Under the pieces are notes generated by a model. That model did no database searches. It saw nothing but the letters and a program-made list of their open reading frames with translations, and had not been told where the DNA came from. Made by a program: the position numbers and the translations under genes. 64,000 bases of DNA from Hyphomicrobium sp. D-2 (GTDB lineage: Bacteria > Pseudomonadota > Alphaproteobacteria > Rhizobiales > Hyphomicrobiaceae), in contig NZ_JARXLA010000008.1 in the NCBI RefSeq assembly GCF_029872155.1, positions 746,501 to 810,500 on the forward strand, written 5' to 3'. Each line of letters begins with the position of its first letter. The stretch's first letter is position 1. Below are positions 23,647 through 33,189 of this stretch, one piece after another.

Positions 23647-25563
23647 TTATCCGCGCAGACGGGTACGGATGATGCGAGGGAAGTCGTCTCCACCCGTTCC
23701 GGTCGCCTGTCCGGTATCTTCATTGCCCCACCAACGCTGGTTAGGGTCGCCCTGCTGGACTGACGGATCCATCATGCCTGCCTGCGAAGGTTGGGCCATG
23801 CCGGGCTGCTGCTGCCACGTCGGCGCGTATCCATCCTGCTGTTGCGGAGCACGCTGACGCTGCTGCGGCTGGGCTGCCACCGGAGCAGCAAACCATGCTT
23901 CGATCAGGTCAAGCTCGTCAGCGGAAAGATTGAGCCCCTGACCACGGCAACGTGCGACGACAAAGTTGCGGAACCGCGATGCAAACAGGCTGGGCGATGC
24001 ACCCTGATCGAACCAGGGATCAGCCTCGCTCACGACATCAAGCACAAAGCGAACGTCGTCACGGCGCACACCGATGCCAACACTCTCTGCGCGCTTCACG
24101 ATGTTTGCCAGCGTTTGCTGGCCAGCAAGACCGTTCGCAGCAATCTCCTGCGCCATGACATCGAACAGCGTACGGTAATCCTGCGGTGACAGTGTCGGCG
24201 CCTGGCTGGCTTCGTGGATGCGCGCGATCGACTGCTGGATCGAAGCAGCACCCTGTGCAGTACGCGGCGACATCGGCGCTTGCTGTGCGGGGGCCTGCTG
24301 AGGCTGAGACATATGCTGAGGCTGCAGCGGCTGACGGAACGCCCCCGGCTGGCCCGTGAGGGTCTCGGGCTGAGCCGGGGTCATCGGCTGATGCTGCTCC
24401 ATCGGATTGGGGTAATCGTTGGTAGCTGCGACTTGCCGGTGATTTGCATTGGATTGCTGTGGGCCAAAGAATGGCGCCAGTGAGCGCTGTGCCATCAACC
24501 CTTCGGCGCGGGACGGATCAGCGACGGGCATCTCTGCCCGTGGTGCGATACGGCCCTCCATGCGCGGCTGCTGTGCCGGCACCGGCATTTCTGCGCGGGG
24601 CTGCATCTCGGCACGCGGCTGCTCCATCATGCGGCTTTCAATGCGCGGGGCACTTGCCTGCGCCGCACGGTTGGCGTCGTAGACGAAGTACGGCGGCTGG
24701 GCAGTAAGCCGGATATCTTCCGGCAGGCCGCGCGTAAGCAGATCGCGGAAGCTTCCGGTGCCACCCCATGCCGAACCAGCGGTTTTCTCGTGCCCCAGAA
24801 CGCGCACGCAGCGATCGGCGAGCGCCTCAAGCGGCACCGGCTGGTCGGCCGTGCGCACGATGTTGGCAACCTCGGTCAGGATTTCCTTGCGTACAGCTTC
24901 GATGGAAGCTGCGCTCGGCAGCGCCTGCTGCTGGCCACCACGCTGCTGGGCTTCCGACTGGTCGGCAATCTTGTTGCTGCCATCCGTCAGCAGCGCCAGG
25001 AAATTGGCTTCGCGGATTTCAGCATCACAGATGGCGGTGTAGGGGGCGGCGGTGTGATCGTTCGAATAGATCACCGTGCGGCGTGCGTGGGAACGCAGAC
25101 GGTGCAGAACGGGCGTGAAGTCGGCATCGGCAGAGAGGATCACGAATTCGTCGAAGCGGGTGTCGTGCGTGAGGGTATCGCGCACATCCATGACCATGCG
25201 GATGTCAGCCGAATTCTTGAGCTGAGCGGTTAGCGGCGGGCAGTCGACCACTTCGAACCCGGCGCGCAGGAAATGATGGCGCACGAACGGGAACGAGCTC
25301 ATGTCGGTGGAGTTGTCGTTCTGATTGCGGCGGGGAACCGGATTGCCGTAGCAGCGGCAAATAACCAGACGCCGCTCAGCATCGGCCTTCGGCGCATTGG
25401 TCGCCGTCATCAGAGATCCGTTGATGATCTCTTTGAGCCACGCGCCAGCATCCTTGGAGAACCGCTTCGCAGCGTCCTCGCTCTTGCGCTTCAACGACAG
25501 ATAGACGTTGTCGTAGTCGACAAACACCGCTGTCAGAATTGGCCCTGACGACTCGCGTTTCAT
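23647..25563 (-). CDS. NYN (PIN-like) nuclease-fold protein with OST-HTH/LOTUS domain
   Basis: A 638-residue protein. The N-terminal NYN domain (about 8-190) has the acidic positions of this RNase-fold family: VFVDYDNVYLSLK, NSADIRMVMDVRD and ILSADADFTPVLHRLR. An OST-HTH (LOTUS) domain follows (about 220-310, EILTEVANIVRTADQPVPL, DLLTRGLPEDIRL, PPYFVYD), a domain known to bind RNA. A Gln/Pro/Met/Ala-rich linker (about 320-460) leads to a C-terminal helical domain (about 465-580) that I do not recognise, then a disordered tail. The start ATG 25563 gives MKRESSGPILTAVFVDYDN. Likely an RNA-processing or RNA-binding protein; substrate unknown. Monocistronic. Confidence 0.87.
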   Translation of the reverse strand: MKRESSGPILTAVFVDYDNVYLSLKRKSEDAAKRFSKDAGAWLKEIINGSLMTATNAPKADAERRLVICRCYGNPVPRRNQNDNSTDMSSFPFVRHHFLRAGFEVVDCPPLTAQLKNSADIRMVMDVRDTLTHDTRFDEFVILSADADFTPVLHRLRSHARRTVIYSNDHTAAPYTAICDAEIREANFLALLTDGSNKIADQSEAQQRGGQQQALPSAASIEAVRKEILTEVANIVRTADQPVPLEALADRCVRVLGHEKTAGSAWGGTGSFRDLLTRGLPEDIRLTAQPPYFVYDANRAAQASAPRIESRMMEQPRAEMQPRAEMPVPAQQPRMEGRIAPRAEMPVADPSRAEGLMAQRSLAPFFGPQQSNANHRQVAATNDYPNPMEQHQPMTPAQPETLTGQPGAFRQPLQPQHMSQPQQAPAQQAPMSPRTAQGAASIQQSIARIHEASQAPTLSPQDYRTLFDVMAQEIAANGLAGQQTLANIVKRAESVGIGVRRDDVRFVLDVVSEADPWFDQGASPSLFASRFRNFVVARCRGQGLNLSADELDLIEAWFAAPVAAQPQQRQRAPQQQDGYAPTWQQQPGMAQPSQAGMMDPSVQQGDPNQRWWGNEDTGQATGTGGDDFPRIIRTRLRG

Positions 25564-25801
25564 AACCCACATCCCCCCGCATGGCCGTAGCAATCACGTT
25601 GCTAGAACCATTTGGTGAGTCGCATAAGCGCGGCAACCGTCTGACAGCCAACAAGGCTGGAAAACTGTGTGCGAACGGTGGGTTAGAGATGATCAGCGTT
25701 GGTCGTTAGTGGTGGAAAACGCGATTCTGATGTTTCGATGCAACATATGGGCTGTCTGGATCGCAACAAGCTGACAGGCCGCGCGGTCCAGTGTCGTTGA
25801 A

Positions 25802-26251
25802 TCACACGCGTGGCGGTGAAAAATCCGGCGCTGCAAGTTCAAACTTCTCGAACAGAAACCCCGGCGCTACCGTGCAGCTAACCAGCGTCCACGCGCCCAG
25901 ACTGCGTGCGCTCTGCCAGTATCCAGGCGGAACAATGCCTTGAGGTCGCTCCCCTTTGATGAGATCCGAACCGATAGTCAGATCGGCGATCGTTCCATCC
26001 GGTGGCGCGATCGAGAGTTGCAGCGGAGCGCCGGCATGCCAATGCCAGATTTCCACCGCGTCAACGCGATGCCAGTGCGATACCTCGCCGTGTGCCAGCA
26101 GAAAATAAATCGCTGTCGATGCGGCGCGCGCTCCACCGTCGTCGGTCGCGATGGTGTTTTCGTCACGAAAGGTTTCGCGGAAATGTCCGCCTTCAGGATG
26201 CGGTTTGAGATCAAGCATCCGGATGATGTCGGAGGCAGTGAGTTCGCTCAT
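25802..26251 (-). CDS. Cupin domain protein, DUF985 family
   Basis: A 149-residue single-domain cupin of the DUF985 (cupin_5) family: LDLKPHPEGGHFRETFRD near the N-terminus, YFLLAHGEVSHWHRVDAVEIWHWHAG in the core and PPGYWQSARSLGAWTLVSCTVAPGF near the end. The conserved His/Glu cluster suggests a metal or sugar-nucleotide site, but the function of the family is not settled. It begins 4 bp after the gloB stop on the same strand, so the two form an operon and translation may be coupled. No further context narrows the role. Confidence 0.88.
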   Translation of the reverse strand: MSELTASDIIRMLDLKPHPEGGHFRETFRDENTIATDDGGARAASTAIYFLLAHGEVSHWHRVDAVEIWHWHAGAPLQLSIAPPDGTIADLTIGSDLIKGERPQGIVPPGYWQSARSLGAWTLVSCTVAPGFLFEKFELAAPDFSPPRV

Positions 26252-26255
26252 TGTG

Positions 26256-27029
26256 TCAGCTTCTGTTTTTCAGTTCGCGCACAGCCGCGAACACTTCCCA
26301 GTCCGCTGCATCCTTCAAACCCAGCAGCGAGCGTATCGCGTCCGAATGCGGACGCAGAAACGGATTGGCTTCCATTTCACGGTCGAGCCTTGTCGGTAGT
26401 GTTGGCTGATTGTGATCGCGGAGCTGCTCGACGCGAGCGGCGAAATTGATGAGCGCCTGATTGTCCGGTTCCAGCGCCAGTGCAAAGCGCGCGTTGGATT
26501 GGGTGTATTCGTGTCCGCAATAAATTTGAGTGTCGGGCGGCAGACGCATGATCTTTTGCAGTGACTGCCACATCCCTTTCGGCGTGCCTTCAAAGATGCG
26601 TCCGGCGCCGAGCGAAAACAGTGTATCGCCGGCAAACAGCACTTTCGCAGCGGGAAACCAGTAGGCGATGTGGCCAATGGTGTGGCCTGGGGTTTCCAGC
26701 ACCTCGATATCGAAGTTGCCAAAGCGCAGCGTGTCGCCTTCGCCGACAGCTTTGTCGATGCCTGGAATGCGATTGGCTTCACCGCGCGGGCCGATGACTG
26801 TGCAACCCGTCGCCTGCTTCAGTTTCAGGATGCCGCCGGTGTGATCGTTGTGGTGGTGGGTGACGAATATGTGCGTCAGTTTCCAGCCCTTGACGGCCAG
26901 CTGCGCCAGCACCTCTTCGGCGTCGGGCGCATCGATCGAGGCCGTTACGCCTGCATCGGCATCATGGATCAGCACGCCATAGTTGTCGGACAGACAAGGA
27001 AACTGCTCGATTTCGAGCTTCGGTGTCAT
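26256..27029 (-). CDS. gloB: Hydroxyacylglutathione hydrolase (glyoxalase II)
   Basis: A 257-residue metallo-beta-lactamase-fold enzyme. The binuclear metal motif is THHHNDHTGG (about residue 56), with further ligands in ETPGHTIGHIAYW, LFAGDTLF and YCGHEYTQ. The C-terminal HAGH domain (about 170-257, with REMEANPFLRPHSDAIR) is the substrate-binding part that separates glyoxalase II from other MBL proteins. It hydrolyses S-lactoylglutathione to lactate and glutathione in methylglyoxal detoxification. The start MTPKLEIEQFPCLSDNYG at ATG 27029 is the family's usual one; GTG 27041 is a possible alternative. Divergent from a methyltransferase gene and operonic with the DUF985 cupin gene downstream; gloB-methyltransferase divergence is common in Hyphomicrobiales. 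Confidence 0.95.
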   Translation of the reverse strand: MTPKLEIEQFPCLSDNYGVLIHDADAGVTASIDAPDAEEVLAQLAVKGWKLTHIFVTHHHNDHTGGILKLKQATGCTVIGPRGEANRIPGIDKAVGEGDTLRFGNFDIEVLETPGHTIGHIAYWFPAAKVLFAGDTLFSLGAGRIFEGTPKGMWQSLQKIMRLPPDTQIYCGHEYTQSNARFALALEPDNQALINFAARVEQLRDHNQPTLPTRLDREMEANPFLRPHSDAIRSLLGLKDAADWEVFAAVRELKNRS

Positions 27030-27181
27030 GCGGAGCGGCACCCTGACGAGTTCTGATGGAAAATTGAATGAAGCAAAGGGTAACCGTGCTGCGCAGGTAT
27101 GACAACGTCATCGCGCCGAAGGCTTGAATTGGCGGGCGAAGCGGTCAGAGTGGCGGCTGAAGCAACTGGACGGAAATACGG

Positions 27182-27967
27182 GTGCAGTCACACGTAGACG
27201 AATTGCAGGCATTTTATGCAACGCCGCTGGGGCAGACGGTGCGCCGTATGCTGGCGCATCGCATCCGCGCGCGCTGGCGCGGCCTCAGTGGCATGACGCT
27301 GGTGGGATTGGGCTACACATCGCCGTTTCTGGGCGCATTTCGCGGTGAAGTCAGCCATCTCGGATCGCTGGTGCCCGACAGCATGGGCGGATGCGCGCGC
27401 TGGCCAATAAAAGGGCCGTCGCAAGCGGTTTTTGTCGACGATAATCGGCTGCCGCTGGCCGATGGTTCGGTTGATCGCCTGCTGGGGGTGCATTGCCTGG
27501 AGGTGGCCGATCACACCCGACACCTGCTGCGCGAGATGTGGCGCGTGCTGGCACCGGAAGGGCGGATGATACTCGTGGTGCCGAACCGCCGTGGCGTGTG
27601 GGCGCGTCTCGATAAAACGCCGTTCGGACACGGGCGGCCCTATAGCCGGCAGCAGCTGACGCAACTGCTGGAGGGCGCGATGTTCACGCCGATGGACTGC
27701 AATGGCGCGCTGTTTTTTCCGCCGTTCGGATGGCGTGTCATGCTGCGCTCATCGACGGCATGGGAGCGCGTGGGCGCAAATCTTTCGCCTGCGTTTTCCG
27801 GCGTGCTGATTGTTGAGGTCGCCAAGGAGCTGATGGCGCCGATCGGCGGCAAGCCGCAGAAGGTGCGGCGTGCACGGCAGCTCGCAACCGTCGCCAATCC
27901 GGCAGCACGTCGCGAGGCTTCGACACCACATGAGAGAAAAGCGAAGGATCAAACGGCTTCGCGATAA
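27182..27967 (+). CDS. SAM-dependent methyltransferase (Methyltransf_11-like)
   Basis: A 261-residue protein beginning at GTG 27182. It has a class I methyltransferase core with a weak glycine motif (TLVGLGYTSPFLGAF) and the post-II to IV text LPLADGSVDRLLGVHCLEVADHTRHLLREMWRVLAPEGRMILVVPN, typical of Methyltransf_11. The acidic motif-II residue is less obvious than normal, so the SAM-binding loop is atypical. The C-terminal 40 residues are basic and probably disordered. Substrate unknown. It is divergent from gloB and convergent with smc; the last 19 bp overlap the smc stop region. Confidence 0.85.
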   Translation: MQSHVDELQAFYATPLGQTVRRMLAHRIRARWRGLSGMTLVGLGYTSPFLGAFRGEVSHLGSLVPDSMGGCARWPIKGPSQAVFVDDNRLPLADGSVDRLLGVHCLEVADHTRHLLREMWRVLAPEGRMILVVPNRRGVWARLDKTPFGHGRPYSRQQLTQLLEGAMFTPMDCNGALFFPPFGWRVMLRSSTAWERVGANLSPAFSGVLIVEVAKELMAPIGGKPQKVRRARQLATVANPAARREASTPHERKAKDQTASR

Positions 27968-30900
27968 CTATGCGCGGTCTGCAGATCCACCGACACAAGC
28001 TGCGAGATGCCTTTCTCAGCCATCGTGACGCCGAACAGACGGCTCATGCGCGACATGGTCATCGGGTGATGCGTGATGACGAGGAAGCGCGTGGCGGTTT
28101 CCTCGGCCATGTTCTCCAGCAGACGGCAGAAGCGATCGACGTTGGCGTCGTCGAGCGGTGCATCAACTTCGTCCAGCACGCATATCGGCGATGGGTTGGT
28201 GAGGAACACGGCGAAGATCAGGGACATCGCGGTGAGAGACTGTTCGCCGCCGGAAAGCAGCGATAGCGTCGCCGGTTTCTTGCCCGGTGGCTTGGCGATG
28301 ATTTCAAGCCCGCCTTGCAGCGGATCTTCGCCAGCAACCATTTCAAGCCGCGCCTCGCCGCCGCCGAACAGCGTTGAGAACAGCCGCCCGAAATGAGCGT
28401 TCACCGCTTCAAATGCTTCATTCAGGCGCTTGTGAGCTTCGCGGTTGAGCTGGCCGATGCCGCCGCGCAACTTGGCGATGGCGCTTTCAATATCGGCCTT
28501 CTCGGTCTCCATATTGTTGGTTTGCGCGCTGAGCGTTTCCAGTTCCTGATCGGCGGCCAGGTTGACGCCGCCCAGACGCTCGCGATCACCGCGCAAACTG
28601 TTCAGCTTGCGTTCGACCTGTGACAGCTCGGGCAACGGCGCACCCGGTTCCGGTTCAGCCAGCGCCAGGCAGTTCTCCGGCGCAACGTCCAGTTCCTCGC
28701 GGATCTGGCGCGAAACATCCTGGCGGCGTGTGCGCGCAGCCTCAAGCCGGGCCTCGGTGCGGGCGCGGCCTTCGCGTGCTTCGGCCACGGCACCTTGCGC
28801 CGCCCGCAGCGTCAGCACTGCGGCCTTGGTTGCGGTATCGGCTTCTGCGACGGCATCAGCCGCTTGCTGGCGCGCCGCTTCCGCTTCCGACAGTGCGGAC
28901 AGTAGTTTGCCGCGCTTCTCGTCGATTGCTGCGGGAATGTTGGCCAGCGTTTCCAGTTCCGCGCTTGCTTCTGCAAGTCTCGCCTTCAGCGCTTCGATCT
29001 GTTTGTCGGCGCCGGCCGAGCGTGCCGTCCAGCGCTCGCGGTCAACGTTGATGGCGGAGCGGCGGTTGGCGCGCATGCGCCGGTCGCGTTCGATATTGGC
29101 CAGTGCGCTGCGGGCGTCGGCCAGTTCCATCCGGCGGGCTTCCGCTTTGGTCTTGGCTTCGGCCAGTGGCGTTTCGAGATCGTCGGCGGCGGCGAGCCCA
29201 GCGGCGGCCTGCTCAGCTTCCGCCAGCAGCGATTGCGCCAATGCGAGTTCTTCCTCAGCGCGGCTGCGCGCGCCGGTAACGCTCGCCAGCTTGCTTTCAG
29301 TTTCGCGCGCTGCGCGCTCAATCGCGGTGAGGTTGTCGCGCGTTTTCGCCAGCATGGTCTGCGCCTCGCGGCCCAGCTGACGCAAGCGTTGCTCTTCGGT
29401 GCGGGCGGCGGTGAGTGCTTCCGATGCGTGGCGCTCAGCCGCTTCAGCGGTGGCGACAGCGGTGCGGGCTTCGGCTTCCTCCAGCTCGATGGACGACAGC
29501 CGATTACGCTCGGCAAGGCGCTGCGCTGCCGGTGTTGCGCCTTCGGCAGCAGCGGTGAAGCCATCCCAACGCCACAGATCGCCAGCGCGCGTAACGAGGC
29601 GCTGACCAGGCTTTAACTTCGCTTGCAGCGCGCGGCCCTGCTCCACGTCATCGACGATGCCAGTCTGGCGCAGGCGGCGATCAAGCTCCGGCGGCGCCTT
29701 GACGTGTGCAGACAGCGATTTGACGCTGGCGGGCAACGCAGGGTCGGATGCGGCCGCCGGAACATTGCGCCAATGCACAGCCGCCTGCTCCGCTGCCGGG
29801 GCTTCAAGGTCGTCGCCAAGCGCGGCGCCGAGAGCGGTTTCGTATCCGGCGGCGACGCGCAGACGATCCACGATCGGCGGATAGTCGGCCTGGCGCGTGC
29901 CGATCAGCAGCTTCACCAGCGTTTCACGTTCAGCACGCAGCGTTGCAAGCCGCAGCCGCGCGGCTGCGCCGTCTTCGCGCGCTGCATCGTTGCTGACGAT
30001 CAGCGCCCGCGCGTGATCCTCGGCGGCCAGCGCCTGCACTTCGAGCTTGGCGATTTTTTCCGCGAGCTGTTTTCCAGCGTCGGTAATCTGCTGCAGCTTT
30101 TGCGCATCCGGTGCACGGCTGGTGATTTCCTGCGTCTGCGCATGCAGTTCATCGAGCTGGCGCTTCAGCTTGGCGACGCGCCCCTGCCGCTCGGACAGAT
30201 TGGCTTCAATGGTCTGGCGGTGTGCGCGCTGTTCAGCGAACTTGGTGGTGAGGTCGGCAAGGCGCGCTTCGGCGAGGCGCTGATTGTCCTGCGTTTCCTC
30301 CAGCCGCTCGTGGGCGCGGTCTTCGGTTTCTTCCGCCTGCACATCGTCAAGCGCCAGCGTTTCGAGTTCTGTTGCGAGGTTGGCCAGGATCTCACGCGCT
30401 TCGGTAATCACATCCTCTTCGCGGGCGATGTCGGCGGTGAAGTGCTCGGCGCGGGCATGCATTTCCTGCTCGCGGTCGGCAGCGCGTTTGGCTTCCTGCT
30501 CCAGATTCTCCTGCTCAATGCTCAGGCGCCCAACGGCTGCGGCGCGCCGGGCTTCCTCCTCGCGCAGCGGGTTCATCGTCTCGGCGATGCGCGCTTCTTC
30601 GGCCAGCGCCCGCGCTTCTTCTTCGGTTGCCGTGCCGAGCAACGCCAGTGCATTGCGCAGATTTGTTTCTTCCGCGTCGACGTGCGTCTGCGCATCCACC
30701 CACGTCAGATGCATCAGCAGCGCTTCGGCACGGCGGATGGCGTCGGATATTTCCTTGTAACGCCGGGCCGCGCGCGCCTGCCGCTTCAGGCCTTCAACCT
30801 GCGTATTGAGCTGACCGAGAACGTCGGTGAGGCGCTCCAAGTTCGCTTCGGCAGCCTTGAGACGTAGCTCCGCCTCGTGGCGGCGACTGTGCAGACCTGC

Positions 30901-31410
30901 AACGCCCGCTGCATCCTCAAGAATGCGGCGGCGCTGTTCCGGCTTGGCGTTGACGATCTCGGCAATCTGCCCCTGCCGCACCAGTGCGGGTGAACGCGCC
31001 CCGGTGGCGGCATCCTCGAACAATATCTTGATGTCGCGCGCGCGCGCCTCGCGGCCGTTGATGCGATAGGCCGATCCCGCCTCGCGCTCGATGCGGCGGG
31101 TGATTTCCAGATGGTCGGAGTTGTTGAACTCGGCCGGCGCCAGCCGTGCACTGTTGTCGAGGAAGATCGTCACTTCGGCGCTGTTGCGCGGCGGGCGGCC
31201 CGTGGTGCCGGCGAAGATCACGTCATCCATGGCGGCCGCGCGCATGCTCTTGTGCGAGGTCTCACCCATTACCCAACGCAGCGCTTCCAAGAGATTGGAT
31301 TTGCCGCAGCCGTTGGGGCCGACAACGCCCGTCAGGCCGGGCTCGATGACAAGCTCGGTCGGCTCGACGAACGATTTGAAACCCAGCAATCTGAGGCGCG
31401 TGATCTTCAT
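27949..31410 (-). CDS. smc: Chromosome segregation protein SMC
   Basis: A 1153-residue SMC ATPase. The N-terminal head has KITRLRLLGFKSFVEPTE and Walker A VVGPNGCGKSNL; two long coiled coils (about 165-480 and 650-990) flank a hinge (about 500-640, with DYPPIVDRLRV and GYETALGAALGDDLEAP). The C-terminal head has the signature LLSGGEQSLTAMSLIFA and Walker B PICVLDEVDAPLDDANV. SMC with ScpAB condenses and segregates the chromosome; scpA and scpB are not in the window. Start ATG 31410 (MKITRLRLL) is the family's canonical start. It is downstream of the two DsbA-like genes on the same strand with about a 100-bp gap, part of the mutY-dciA-dsbA-smc order seen in Hyphomicrobiales. Confidence 0.96.
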   Translation of the reverse strand: MKITRLRLLGFKSFVEPTELVIEPGLTGVVGPNGCGKSNLLEALRWVMGETSHKSMRAAAMDDVIFAGTTGRPPRNSAEVTIFLDNSARLAPAEFNNSDHLEITRRIEREAGSAYRINGREARARDIKILFEDAATGARSPALVRQGQIAEIVNAKPEQRRRILEDAAGVAGLHSRRHEAELRLKAAEANLERLTDVLGQLNTQVEGLKRQARAARRYKEISDAIRRAEALLMHLTWVDAQTHVDAEETNLRNALALLGTATEEEARALAEEARIAETMNPLREEEARRAAAVGRLSIEQENLEQEAKRAADREQEMHARAEHFTADIAREEDVITEAREILANLATELETLALDDVQAEETEDRAHERLEETQDNQRLAEARLADLTTKFAEQRAHRQTIEANLSERQGRVAKLKRQLDELHAQTQEITSRAPDAQKLQQITDAGKQLAEKIAKLEVQALAAEDHARALIVSNDAAREDGAAARLRLATLRAERETLVKLLIGTRQADYPPIVDRLRVAAGYETALGAALGDDLEAPAAEQAAVHWRNVPAAASDPALPASVKSLSAHVKAPPELDRRLRQTGIVDDVEQGRALQAKLKPGQRLVTRAGDLWRWDGFTAAAEGATPAAQRLAERNRLSSIELEEAEARTAVATAEAAERHASEALTAARTEEQRLRQLGREAQTMLAKTRDNLTAIERAARETESKLASVTGARSRAEEELALAQSLLAEAEQAAAGLAAADDLETPLAEAKTKAEARRMELADARSALANIERDRRMRANRRSAINVDRERWTARSAGADKQIEALKARLAEASAELETLANIPAAIDEKRGKLLSALSEAEAARQQAADAVAEADTATKAAVLTLRAAQGAVAEAREGRARTEARLEAARTRRQDVSRQIREELDVAPENCLALAEPEPGAPLPELSQVERKLNSLRGDRERLGGVNLAADQELETLSAQTNNMETEKADIESAIAKLRGGIGQLNREAHKRLNEAFEAVNAHFGRLFSTLFGGGEARLEMVAGEDPLQGGLEIIAKPPGKKPATLSLLSGGEQSLTAMSLIFAVFLTNPSPICVLDEVDAPLDDANVDRFCRLLENMAEETATRFLVITHHPMTMSRMSRLFGVTMAEKGISQLVSVDLQTAHSYREAV

Positions 31411-31513
31411 CGCGGTTCCCAAACGGCAGCCAACGTGTCCGCAGCGCGGATCACGCAACTTTCATCGGCACCGGGCGCGGGCGAAAAACTCCGCGCCAAT
31501 ACGATGCCGTTGC

Positions 31514-32317
31514 TCAGTTCGGGACGGTGGCCGCCGACGCGGTCTGGCCTGCAAGCTGCGGGTCGACCATCGCCCGGATGTCCTCCATCGTCAGCTCTTT
31601 CTTTACGAGCCGGTTGCCGACGAAGAAGTTGGGGGTGCCGATAACGCCAAGCTTGCGCCCGCGGTCCTTCACCCACTTGAGCCCGTTAATCATGGCTTGA
31701 TTCTTGAGGCACGCATCAAATTGGTCGCGCGTCATCCCCACCTGAGCTGCAACCTTGAATATGGGGTCGAGGCGCACTTCCTGCGAGACCCAACTGGATT
31801 GTTGTTCAAGAAATTTTCCATGCAGCGCCAGATATTTATCCGGCGGGGCGCAGCGCAGCGCGATGGTGGCGTTGCCCGAGGTCTTGCCGATCGGGAACTC
31901 GCGCAGGATCAGGCGCACTTTGCCGGTGTCGATATATTCGCGCTTCAGCTGCGGAAACGTATTCAGGTGGAAGTTGCGGCAGTGCTGGCAGGTGAGCGAG
32001 GCGTATTCGACAATCGTCACCGGCGCATCGGCACGACCGATTGACATCTCCGGCAGCGAGCCGGTCAGCATCACATCTTCGATCGTCGGGTCGTTGATGA
32101 CCTCGCGGCCACCGACCGGCTTGGCGGTCGGATCAGCGAACGGATGGAACCGCTCCGGTCCGCTGGAGGCAACGTCCTCAGCGGTCGGGAAGGGGCTGTT
32201 GTCGTCGGCTGTGGTCTGTTCCGGCGACAACGATGCTGTGCTGGTCAGCGCGCTACCGCCGCATCCCGCAACCAAGGCGGACAACAGCAATGCGGCGGCG
32301 AGTGCGGCTGATTTCAT
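31514..32317 (-). CDS. DsbA family thiol:disulfide oxidoreductase, lipoprotein
   Basis: A 267-residue exported thioredoxin-fold protein. The signal peptide ends in a lipobox-like LVAGCGG, so it is probably membrane-anchored by a lipid. A disordered stretch (about 25-90) leads to the DsbA domain (about 95-255) with active site CQHC in YASLTCQHCRNFH and the cis-proline in GTPNFFVG. It resembles the DsbA/Com1 branch found in Rhizobiales and could introduce or isomerise disulfides in exported proteins. Start ATG 32317 (GTG 32320 is adjacent). It lies 14 bp after a paralogue at 32332-33018, forming an operon. Confidence 0.9.
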   Translation of the reverse strand: MKSAALAAALLLSALVAGCGGSALTSTASLSPEQTTADDNSPFPTAEDVASSGPERFHPFADPTAKPVGGREVINDPTIEDVMLTGSLPEMSIGRADAPVTIVEYASLTCQHCRNFHLNTFPQLKREYIDTGKVRLILREFPIGKTSGNATIALRCAPPDKYLALHGKFLEQQSSWVSQEVRLDPIFKVAAQVGMTRDQFDACLKNQAMINGLKWVKDRGRKLGVIGTPNFFVGNRLVKKELTMEDIRAMVDPQLAGQTASAATVPN

Positions 32318-32331
32318 CACGGGTGCGATGC

Positions 32332-33018
32332 TCAGTTCTTTTCGAGCAGCGGTTCGATGGCGGCGTCGAACTTGTCCATCGTGTTGCCGCCCTCAAGCTT
32401 CTTGCCGTTGACGTAGAACGTCGGCGTGGCCGAAACTCCGAACACTTCCGAAGCGCGCGTGCGGCCGGCGGTGATGTCGTCCAGCAGCTTCTGATCGGTC
32501 AGGCACTTGTCGAACGATTCCTGCGTGAAACCGGCCTGCTTGGCGATCTCGAACAGGCGCGGCACGGGATTGCCTTCGCCGAACGCCCACTCGTTCTGCT
32601 TCTCGAACAGCACTTCGATCATCGGCAGCGCCTTGTCATTGCCAGCGCATCGGGCCAGCATCGATGCTGCAGCAGCCAGATTGTCGAGCGGGAATTCGCG
32701 GAACACGTAACGCACCTTGCCGCTGTCGATGTACTTCTTCTTGAAGTCCGGCCAGACGTTGTTGGTGAAGGTGGCGCAGTGACCGCAGGTCATGGACGCG
32801 TATTCGACAACCGTCACCTTGGCGTCATCCGGGCCGATGGCCAGATCCGGCAGGCCAACCGGCTTCATGAGTTCTGCGACCGGCACTTCGCTCGGGCCGC
32901 GCGACTGGGCGGCGAGCGGCAGCGAAACGGCGGCGCCAAGTGCAGCGGCACAGGCGACGGTGAGCACGGCACGCCGAGCAATCATATAGCGGCCGGATGA
33001 GATCTTGGATGCGGACAC
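32332..33018 (-). CDS. DsbA family thiol:disulfide oxidoreductase, second paralogue
   Basis: A 228-residue exported thioredoxin-fold protein. The signal region (about 13-40, ARRAVLTVACAAALGAAVS) is followed by a DsbA domain with active site CGHC in YASMTCGHCATF and cis-proline in SATPTFYVNG. It shares VEYAS-TC-HC, the GKVR-FREFP block and the helical insert with its downstream neighbour, so the pair is a tandem duplication that has diverged. I chose GTG 33018 as start because GGAG lies 7 bp before it; the ATG at 33024 is only 1 bp from GGAG and too close. It heads the two-gene dsbA operon. Confidence 0.88.
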   Translation of the reverse strand: MSASKISSGRYMIARRAVLTVACAAALGAAVSLPLAAQSRGPSEVPVAELMKPVGLPDLAIGPDDAKVTVVEYASMTCGHCATFTNNVWPDFKKKYIDSGKVRYVFREFPLDNLAAAASMLARCAGNDKALPMIEVLFEKQNEWAFGEGNPVPRLFEIAKQAGFTQESFDKCLTDQKLLDDITAGRTRASEVFGVSATPTFYVNGKKLEGGNTMDKFDAAIEPLLEKN

Positions 33019-33189
33019 GTGCATGCTCCTTGGGAGTAGGAATTATTGGGCGTTGTTTGTTGGCGCACCGCCCATGCCTTCAATCATTTCGATAGGGACG
33101 GGTTAGCACGCTATGGGGCGATGGAATAAGGCAAAACGCCCTTAGCTCCAAGCCGGTCAAGCTTAAACTGTGCTTAAGCAAAGCGATGC

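Noticed and set aside
29623-30867. A 414-codon plus-strand frame inside smc
   Set aside because: Antisense to the SMC coiled-coil and hinge; Phe/Leu-rich text results from the complement of the Glu/Ala/Arg-rich coding strand.
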